Shown here piece by piece: positions 57,528-64,000 of a stretch of DNA of 64,000 nt; position 1 is the stretch's first letter, and each line of letters begins with the position of its first letter. The notes beneath the pieces were generated by a model. The model searched no databases. It saw nothing but the letters and a program-made list of their open reading frames with translations, and was not told where the DNA came from. The stretch covers positions 360,001 to 424,000 of the forward strand of contig JAQOTA010000048.1 in the NCBI GenBank assembly GCA_029532415.1, written 5' to 3'. This stretch comes from Marasmius tenuissimus (Eukaryota > Basidiomycota > Agaricomycetes > Agaricales > Marasmiaceae). The position numbers and the translations under genes are program-made.

Positions 57528-60500
57528 TCAACACACGATCGAATGTAATGATATCGAATATCGATGTGCTTGGTTCGGCGTTCTTGAACCGGATTTAGAT
57601 GCAATGAAGATTGAGCCTTGATTGTCTCCGCAGATTGGAATAGGACCCAAGTCGATTCCAAGTTCAGAGAGTAGCGATCTTATCCAGGAAGCTTGACGAC
57701 TGCAATCCGACAGTGCCATATACTCAGCTTCAGTGGAAGAAAGAGCTACAGTCTTCTGGGCGTGTGATTGCCACGAGAAGATGCCGCCTGCTAACTTAAA
57801 GAAATAGCCAGTGATCGAACGGCGTTTGATAGGATCGGCAGCCCAATCCGAGTCTGTGAACGCAAGAAGACCTCCATCAGAGTCACCATCGTAGACAAGT
57901 GAATAATCTGATGTGCCAGCTAGATAGCGGCAGATATACAGAGCTTTATCGAGGTGTTCCTTCGTTGGATTAGAAGAGAACTGGGAGAGCTTCGTAACTG
58001 CATAGGCAATATCAGGACGTGTGCCCAGCATAATGTACAGAAGCGACCCAATCACAGACTGGAATCTGGAGCGAATGGCAGGATTGACTGGTCCATCGTT
58101 GGGAGTTGGCACATAGCCAGCAGGTAAGGGCGTAGGAGCTCCTTTTGCATTCTGCATCCCGAAACGTTCAAGGACTTTCTTTAGATAATCCTTTTGGTCA
58201 ATCATGATCTTATTGCCTTCGCGGCGAATGCTCATGCGGAGAAACTCGCTGGCATCGCCCATATCGCGGCATTCCCATCGAGCCATGAATTCAGCTTTCT
58301 TCTTGTCAACAAAAGCTTTGTTAGGACCCATGAAGAGTGCATCGTCAACGTATATGATCGCATACACAACTTCACCACTCTTCGGATCTTTGCAGATGAA
58401 GAGTCCGGCATCAGAAGTCAGGCGTTTGAAGCCTAGTACTTCCATGGACGAGCTGAGGGTTCGCCACCACTCAAGGGCAGCTTGCTTCAGTCCATATAAT
58501 GCACGACGCAGGCGTAGTACCTTACGTTCTTGGCCCTTGACTTTGAAGCCTTCAGGTTGTTCCATGTAAATCTCCTCAACAAGATCGCCATAAAGGAAGG
58601 CGTTCTTAACATCAACAGAGGTGATGTACCAGTTCTTGAGAGCTGCGAGAGCAAGCATCATACGAACAGTCTCATAATGAACAACTGGTGAGAAGATCTC
58701 ATCAAAGTCGACACCTTCGACCTGAGAGAAACCTTTGGCAACAAGTCTAGCTTTCTTGCGACCATTCGACTTGACGTCGAAGACCCATCTATTTCTGATG
58801 GCTTTGCGACCTTTAGGCAAGTCACAGAGTTCGAAGACCTTGCGCTTACGAAGTGCCTCAAGTTCTTCGTGGCAAGCAGTCTTCCATTCCTTCTGCTGCT
58901 CAACAGGCAACTTTAGAATATCACGGAGTGTCCACTCTCTGATGTTAGAGAAATCAGGAGTATCGGACGTTGGAAGCGAATCGTGAACTGGAACGGCATT
59001 GTTCAACAGGTAAATCACGAATCCTACTCCCCCTTCTTGGGTCAGTCTTTCGACTACGCTTTCTTCCTCATGCGACTCAGTGCTTCCACTGGGTTCTGGA
59101 GCAGGCGGAGGCGGAAGTGGACCAGGAATCCCCTTTTTACCACCTTTGCCTTTCCTAGATCGCGAAGAGCTAGGACGATCAACTGGATGTGAAGGTTCTT
59201 TATCTCCAGTGACGTTTCTCCAAGTATTCTTATTCTCTAAGTCGCGAATAATATCTGAGGGTCTATTTGGGTTCCGCTGTTCACCAAATATGTTACCAGG
59301 TTGCGTTGTACCCTTCCGCTGCCTCGAAGACCGGCGTGGACCATCCGCTGCTGGTGCAGGCGGAGGAACGACGGGTTCGCCTGGAGGCGTCGGAGGACCA
59401 GATTGAGGGAGTGGCACATCCCCTGGCGCAGGGCCACCTGCAGGTTCGTCAACCTGAGGTTCTGATCTCTTAGAAGGTTCGGAGCGACGTCTGAGGTCTG
59501 GGAACGGAGTATCGTCCCAGTCATCATCAGAGTCTTCATCTTCCGAAGGAATGTTGGGATTTTCACCCAAAGTAAAGGGTTCACTACCGACAGGTGTGAA
59601 GCCACGAGTTTTGGCATCAGGACACTTGTTATACAACGTTTCATCGAATAGTGCAGTGCTACCCTTGAATACGGAATTATTGCTTCGCATGAATAGGAAG
59701 CCTTTCATCCCGTCTTGGTAGCCGATGAAGGTCATCAATTCACTTCGAGGAGCGAGCTTATTCTTCCTACGATCTTCTGGAATGAAGACGTAGGCTGCAC
59801 AACCCATAACTCGGAGATGTGAAACATCAGGTGCTTCGCCGTAAAGCATTTCGAACAGAGTTCGCCAGCTCAAACGTTGCACAGGAGTGCGATTGTAGAG
59901 GTGGACGGCGTGCACATGGCAGAATTCCCACCAGGACTGAGGCATACAAGCTTCAAAGCGAAGAGCTTCAGCCTTCTCATGAATAGTCCTGTTAAATCGT
60001 TCAGCACGACCGTTTTGTTGTGGTGTATACGGTATGCTTTGATCCCTTTGGATCCCATACTCTTTCAGTACTGCATCGAACTTATCTCCTTTGTACTCTC
60101 CCCCTTCATCGGACATCCAGGTCTTGACAACAGTATTGAACTGCGTCTTGACCATAGTAAGGAAGTCCCTTAAAGCGGGTACTGCCTCGTCTTTCGTCTT
60201 GAGCTTGGAAGTCCAAACGTAGGACGTGCAGTCATCGAGAAAAGAGATGTAGTACTTGTACCGGTGATACGATTCAGCCGGGTACGACTTCAAATCCGAA
60301 TGTATGCGTTCAAATGGTTTAGAAGCTCTCGTGGTAGAGTTGGGGAACGATTTCTCATGCATCTTGCCTTCAGCACAACCACGACACAGAGGTGTCTTCT
60401 TGGTAGGCATCTTAAGGTCAAGTGGGAAACCTTGCGTATGTTTCCGAGCTTTATTCAGGGCTTTATCCGACGGATGCCCAAAGCGTCTGTGCTCAATATC

Positions 60501-62807
60501 GTAGTCGACGTTGTAAACGACCGACTTGGCCATTAAAACCTCAGCAGATGCTTTCCGCGAGTGTACCCAATAAATGGTTTGACCAGGCATATGAGGGTAG
60601 GAAACAAGCGACTGTCGTCGCTGTGATGAGTAGAAGGCTAACTTCTTCGCGTTTCCACGAATTGATAGACCATCTTGAAGGAACTCTCCCATTGATAGTA
60701 GACGTATGTCCAATTGAGGTATGTAATAGACAGGATAAAGACGCGAAACGCGCTCTGTAAGTTTCCCGTCATGTCCTTCAATGTTATGCTTAATGAAGAC
60801 TGTGCCTTTACCCTTGATCTGTATAGGGTTGCCCTTATTCGCAGTATTCACGATAGGACCATCAAGCGATTCATATTCAGCGAAATCATTCAAATCATTC
60901 GTGAAATGAGAGGAGGCACCAGAATCAAGGAGCCAACCCTGTGCATTGTTCACACTCTTCTTTCCCTTACATTGTGTACACCCCACGAAGTGGGAACTGA
61001 TTGCATGACAATAATATACAAGTGATTCCAGATCACTACGACTACCCCGCGAACTACTGATACCAACTAATTGTGAGCATCGCTGTAGGGTCGTATCAGT
61101 TTGGGAAAGCAGGTCAAGGTATGAAACTTGCCTGTCATCGTGGAAAGATCCAAGAGAAACGTCATCCGGGACGTCCTCAACCCCTGCAGCTTCGGCAATA
61201 TCGTTGTCAACATCATTACCGAATAGAGAGGTCATGTCTTCCATACCGTCGTCAGATCCCCAGTCCATCTCTACATCTTCATCAGGATCAGCGCTACGAG
61301 AGCGTTTAGAAGAAGTAGAAGAAGGAGATCCGGCTCCCTCATATCCCTCATCATCCTCCAAAAGACGCTTGGACGAGGACGCACGTGGTTGTTCAATGCG
61401 GTCCTGGAGCGAACGATTGGTGGCGGACGTGACAATCTGTTCGAAGGGTTTGAGATACCGCGCCGTCTTAGGAGCACCAAGTCTGTCAGCAAGGGAACGT
61501 GCTCCACGGACATCATCAAATACTGACTGAGATGGCTTGAAGCCGGTGAAGGACTGCATGGCAGCCGGGTTCTTCTTGACAGCTGGCTGAGGGACAGTGC
61601 TGTCGCAGGACTTGTCCCAGTGACCGGTAAAGTGAGCTGGGGGCGGTGATCCCATAGCGCGAACAGGAGGGGCGCTGGCGATCTCGGCGCGCAAGGAGTT
61701 GTTGACCGCGTTCAACGCGATACGTTCCCTGCGGTCGGTGATCGAGGAGTAAGGACGGACAGGAGCGGGGGAAGCTACGACGGATGCATAGGATGCCAGA
61801 TGGGAGTGACCATGCGACCAATTGTTACCACCGTTGTTACCGCCGGCGTTGCCGGGACCCTGATGCTGGTTGATACCACCGCGGGTACCACGCTGCTGCT
61901 GCTTCTTCTTCTTACCGTTGTTCTGGTTCGAAGAAGGACGTTGCTGCTGCTGCTGCTGTGGTTGACGCTGTTGGCCACGCTGCTGCTGTCCGCGCTGCTG
62001 ACGTTGCTGCGGCGGACGTTGCTGCTGACCAAAAGATGGCTTGCGGTTGCCAGCACGCTTGACCGCAGAGAGGCGATTGGCAAGCTGAGGGTTCTGGCGC
62101 TCGTATTCGATCATGATGGCTTCATGAACGTCGGCGACGGTGAGGGCGCTGGAGCTCTCAGGATCCCTATCAAAGTCATGAAGGGACTTGGAGGAAGCAG
62201 CGTCCCATTCGGGAGGAATAGCTGCAATGAGAAGGAGGGCTTTGATCAACTCAGGGAGTTCAACCCCGACCTCGGCAAGACGTTCAATGTAGTGTTTGAA
62301 CTTGGCGATGCCAGCCTGAGGGTGGCTAGTGGTAAGCCGGAAGGACACCAGTTTGACGAAGTCGCCATAAATGGCAGACAGAGTTGGTTCACCGTAGGTG
62401 GTGACGATGGTGGACCAGGCTTTGGCAGCATCCATGTCTTTGAGAGGTTCAAAGACTTCCTTCGTAGAGGTCAACTGAATGATACCCATCAGCTGGAGGT
62501 CCTTCTCCTCCCATGATTCCAGCGCGGTGTTGAACGCCGTGATCTGGGCTTCAGTAGGAGGGTGACGATCAGGTTCGTCGTCACTATCAGTTCCAGCTGC
62601 AGGCTGAGCAGTTTCACCAGGGGGAGTAGTGACCGTAATGGTCGGAACAATAGGTTCCCCCAGCGGGTACGTAGGCTTCTTAGCCGCACCAGTAAGGTGA
62701 CGATAAAGGCCTTGAGCCTTGGTTACAGCTTCCATTTCGCCGTTATAGGTCTGGCGGAAACCAGTGCCGTCGAAGCGACCGGAGAAGAATTTCTTAACGT
62801 CGAACAT
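57528..62807 (-). CDS. Copia Gag-Pol polyprotein, frameshift near the end
   Basis: A single frame of 1,759 codons from ATG 62807. Gag covers about residues 1-560. It has a Gln-rich stretch near residues 260-300 where a zinc knuckle would usually be, and I saw no CCHC motif. The protease motif WLLDSGASSHF is near residue 627. The GAG-pre-integrase has HxxxH..CxxC (HRRFGH, CRGC). The integrase shows D near 837, D near 899 (MSDEGGEY) and E near 934 (NGRAERF), the last pair 35 apart. RT has YVDD near 1487, and RNase H has DSDWAAD and STEAEYMAL. Near residue 1737 the frame slips: the run TTT at 57594-57596 (AAA on the coding strand) appears to have gained one base, and the normal C-terminus (KHIDIRYHYIR, NPADMFTKNL) continues in the next frame to 57395. 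The enzyme is probably inactive in RNase H. Confidence 0.95.
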   Translation of the reverse strand: MFDVKKFFSGRFDGTGFRQTYNGEMEAVTKAQGLYRHLTGAAKKPTYPLGEPIVPTITVTTPPGETAQPAAGTDSDDEPDRHPPTEAQITAFNTALESWEEKDLQLMGIIQLTSTKEVFEPLKDMDAAKAWSTIVTTYGEPTLSAIYGDFVKLVSFRLTTSHPQAGIAKFKHYIERLAEVGVELPELIKALLLIAAIPPEWDAASSKSLHDFDRDPESSSALTVADVHEAIMIEYERQNPQLANRLSAVKRAGNRKPSFGQQQRPPQQRQQRGQQQRGQQRQPQQQQQQRPSSNQNNGKKKKQQQRGTRGGINQHQGPGNAGGNNGGNNWSHGHSHLASYASVVASPAPVRPYSSITDRRERIALNAVNNSLRAEIASAPPVRAMGSPPPAHFTGHWDKSCDSTVPQPAVKKNPAAMQSFTGFKPSQSVFDDVRGARSLADRLGAPKTARYLKPFEQIVTSATNRSLQDRIEQPRASSSKRLLEDDEGYEGAGSPSSTSSKRSRSADPDEDVEMDWGSDDGMEDMTSLFGNDVDNDIAEAAGVEDVPDDVSLGSFHDDRQVSYLDLLSQTDTTLQRCSQLVGISSSRGSRSDLESLVYYCHAISSHFVGCTQCKGKKSVNNAQGWLLDSGASSHFTNDLNDFAEYESLDGPIVNTANKGNPIQIKGKGTVFIKHNIEGHDGKLTERVSRLYPVYYIPQLDIRLLSMGEFLQDGLSIRGNAKKLAFYSSQRRQSLVSYPHMPGQTIYWVHSRKASAEVLMAKSVVYNVDYDIEHRRFGHPSDKALNKARKHTQGFPLDLKMPTKKTPLCRGCAEGKMHEKSFPNSTTRASKPFERIHSDLKSYPAESYHRYKYYISFLDDCTSYVWTSKLKTKDEAVPALRDFLTMVKTQFNTVVKTWMSDEGGEYKGDKFDAVLKEYGIQRDQSIPYTPQQNGRAERFNRTIHEKAEALRFEACMPQSWWEFCHVHAVHLYNRTPVQRLSWRTLFEMLYGEAPDVSHLRVMGCAAYVFIPEDRRKNKLAPRSELMTFIGYQDGMKGFLFMRSNNSVFKGSTALFDETLYNKCPDAKTRGFTPVGSEPFTLGENPNIPSEDEDSDDDWDDTPFPDLRRRSEPSKRSEPQVDEPAGGPAPGDVPLPQSGPPTPPGEPVVPPPAPAADGPRRSSRQRKGTTQPGNIFGEQRNPNRPSDIIRDLENKNTWRNVTGDKEPSHPVDRPSSSRSRKGKGGKKGIPGPLPPPPAPEPSGSTESHEEESVVERLTQEGGVGFVIYLLNNAVPVHDSLPTSDTPDFSNIREWTLRDILKLPVEQQKEWKTACHEELEALRKRKVFELCDLPKGRKAIRNRWVFDVKSNGRKKARLVAKGFSQVEGVDFDEIFSPVVHYETVRMMLALAALKNWYITSVDVKNAFLYGDLVEEIYMEQPEGFKVKGQERKVLRLRRALYGLKQAALEWWRTLSSSMEVLGFKRLTSDAGLFICKDPKSGEVVYAIIYVDDALFMGPNKAFVDKKKAEFMARWECRDMGDASEFLRMSIRREGNKIMIDQKDYLKKVLERFGMQNAKGAPTPLPAGYVPTPNDGPVNPAIRSRFQSVIGSLLYIMLGTRPDIAYAVTKLSQFSSNPTKEHLDKALYICRYLAGTSDYSLVYDGDSDGGLLAFTDSDWAADPIKRRSITGYFFKLAGGIFSWQSHAQKTVALSSTEAEYMALSDCSRQASWIRSLLSELGIDLGPIPICGDNQGSIFIASKSGSRTPNQAHRYSISLHSIVC

Positions 62808-63094
62808 TGTAGTAAGAGGTTAGGTTTGGTTGGTGTTGGATCTAGAAAAGACAGCATCAGCATGCGTCTAATCAACACAGGGAGCAGCCATCAAGGCGCT
62901 ATGCTCAACGAGGAGCATTGGATCCTTGAGATCCGATGTCGTCGAAGGACGTACATCAATGCCATAGATCGAACACTCAATTAAGAGGTCGATGGCAACA
63001 TGCAGGTCTAGCCTAGCTAGCCGATGACAGCAGCCTAGGGGCGCTCGTCGCTGACAGCAGCCATTAAGGCGCTCGTCATTGTAGTCGGGCTAAC

Positions 63095-63108
63095 CGGGGC
63101 CCATAACC
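63095..63108 (-). promoter_or_regulatory. Primer binding site, half-tRNA type
   Basis: On the minus strand GGTTATGGGCCCCG follows the 5' LTR with no gap. It is complementary to the anticodon arm of initiator tRNA-Met (CCCATAACC), the internal-fragment primer type known from Drosophila copia. Confidence 0.75.
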
Positions 63109-63429
63109 TGATGAGCCGGCATGGCGCCTAGCGCAGAGGACTACAACATAGCTATACTACTACTTACCAGAGAGGAGTTTAGAGAGGTAGAGGCGAGACG
63201 TAGAAGCTCAAGCACACTATGGATTCAGGTATAGAACTACGAGCTTATATACATGTAGAGACAATAGTAAATACCATATAAGGACGACAATAGAATTGTA
63301 CATATGAGCATAGTGAACAATAGACAATGGAACAATAGTGAATGCATTGTCCCGCATAATATCATGGCGGGAAGTATGAACCGGGACTTCGGATATACCG
63401 GGATCTAATTATAGTCCACGGATTCAACA
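63109..63429 (-). repeat. 5' LTR, 321 bp
   Basis: Same length as the other LTR; it carries the promoter of the element. Between it and the ATG at 62807 is a leader of about 300 bases with short repeats of agcagccat.aaggcgct. Confidence 0.95.
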
Positions 63430-63434
63430 CAATC
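63430..63434. repeat. Target site duplication CAATC, right
   Basis: Matches 57027-57031. Confidence 0.9.
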
Positions 63435-63651
63435 GTTCCCGGTGGTTCTCCAACAAAGTCGAGGTCGGTTTGAGCTCGTTGATCGCTTTCTCGAGCCGAG
63501 TGATGTCGTACTGAATTGCTGGAAGATACTGGGCGATAGTTTCTAGGTCGTGAGGTGATCCTGGGTCGAGATAATCCTCAATGAAACGAACACGGTCGAG
63601 AAAGTAGGTTTGCTGAGTTTGATTCCATCGCGTAGCAGATACCTTCAGTCC
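63430..63651 (-). pseudogene. F-box pseudogene, 5' part
   Basis: Reading down from 63651 the frame gives YFLDRVRFIEDYLDPGS, then HDLETIAQYLPAIQYD, then ENHRERL at the insertion point, matching the first 80 residues of the intact gene (LDRV, DPEAIAQHLPAIEQD). No ATG was found in this frame; a TGA lies just upstream. Joined across the transposon it runs into the 3' part at 57031. Confidence 0.8.
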
Positions 63652-64000
63652 CAGATCATGTCAAGATACCACATAATAACCTCTTTCTCAAGTGTTGCGT
63701 GATGGCGGGGTGGGATCAAGCTTGGATCAAGCTGACTCGTCGGAGCTTGAAGTAAATTCAACGTGACAGGCATCCCACGGGATCATGATTCTGAACCGAC
63801 GACGCGTTTCAAACCACCACAACTGTGTTCTGAACGTGTCCACATCCACAAGGCTTAGGGACATACTATCACTCCAAATGAGGCCGACTCAGTCTTCGAT
63901 CAATCCCGGGGAAGGCCTAATCGATACAATACGGATGTCCAAAATCAGATCCGCACCAAGTGTTTATTCTCGCTCGGACGTCCGGTACGTTGGTTCTGCG
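63652..64000 (-). promoter_or_regulatory. Former promoter of the F-box pseudogene
   Basis: Carries the same ordered blocks as 4870-5140 (aagtaaattca, ggcatcccacggg, gccgactca, ggtacgtt). Confidence 0.5.

Larger units (their letters stand above)
57032..63429 (-). mobile_element. Ty1/copia LTR retrotransposon, 6.4 kb
   Basis: Complete element on the minus strand: 5' LTR 63109-63429, primer site 63095-63108, Gag-Pol frame 62807 to 57528, purine tract 57353-57362 and 3' LTR 57032-57352. The LTRs start TG and end CA and the element is flanked by CAATC. Domain order PR-INT-RT-RH is that of the copia superfamily. The two LTRs differ at two visible positions, so the insertion is young. Confidence 0.95.

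Noticed and set aside
57590..57600. Programmed frameshift in the copia frame
   Set aside because: Copia elements do not shift inside RNase H; a mutation or base-calling error is simpler.
61800..62516. Long plus-strand open frame (238 codons)
   Set aside because: It lies antisense to the Gag region of the copia element; its Leu/Thr runs are the shadow of Gln/Asn codons.

Overview
The window looks like accessory DNA from a filamentous basidiomycete, most likely an agaric (Agaricomycetes). Almost every real gene is broken by 45-70 bp GT-AG introns. The recognisable products are a class I hydrophobin, a Kex2-type cysteine-rich secreted protein, DUF6533-type membrane proteins, agaric-style F-box proteins and KDZ transposases with their cysteine cluster. 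These calls rest on reading motifs and splice sites by eye; no database search was run.

Left part (1-20 kb): a small secreted protein gene (1310-1890), an intact intronless F-box gene (2998-4869, minus), a spliced pseudogene with two in-frame stops (5439-6131), a class I hydrophobin (10925-11406), a DUF6533 membrane-protein gene (12064-13692), a tandem repeat (14091-14600) next to a broken gene (14600-15193), a two-exon gene for an aromatic-rich protein (15659-16353, minus) and a three-exon gene for a Ser/Pro-rich protein (18384-19554). A 66-bp element occurs three times; one copy lies just upstream of the hydrophobin TATA box. At 20.07-20.50 kb an intron-containing tRNA-like gene sits between arms of a large inverted repeat.

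Middle part (21-36 kb): a KOW-repeat, Spt5-like protein gene (20962-24336) is followed on the same strand by a KDZ transposase gene with an in-frame stop (24861-29569). The 3' end of that transposase gene and its downstream DNA are then duplicated in tandem in decayed form to about 32.9 kb. Simple-sequence tracts and a gene with a T5orf172/GIY-YIG-like domain (34415-34925) follow. A 280-bp repeat at 35.6 kb has a relative at 8.7 kb.

The most unusual block is 36.4-52.7 kb. A near-intact KDZ transposase gene (47449-51317, plus) shares it with at least seven genes on the opposite strand, including one with an RNase H1 N-terminal (viroplasmin) domain, a 53-residue basic protein and a 104-residue protein. 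Both sides of the block and two internal gaps carry more than 20 copies of a degenerate 18-bp palindrome, consensus CCCGAATTATAATTCGGG, which I did not see elsewhere in the window. Several copies carry symmetric changes in both halves. I infer a large multi-gene KDZ element with its own recognition repeats, but its termini are not proven.

Right part (53-64 kb): decayed paralogues of the left-hand DUF6533 and F-box genes. The F-box pseudogene is split by a 6.4-kb Ty1/copia retrotransposon on the minus strand, with 321-bp LTRs that differ at two positions, a CAATC target duplication and a copia-type half-tRNA primer site. Four otherwise good reading frames in the window show an apparent one-base gain in a homopolymer, which may be biological or an assembly artefact.
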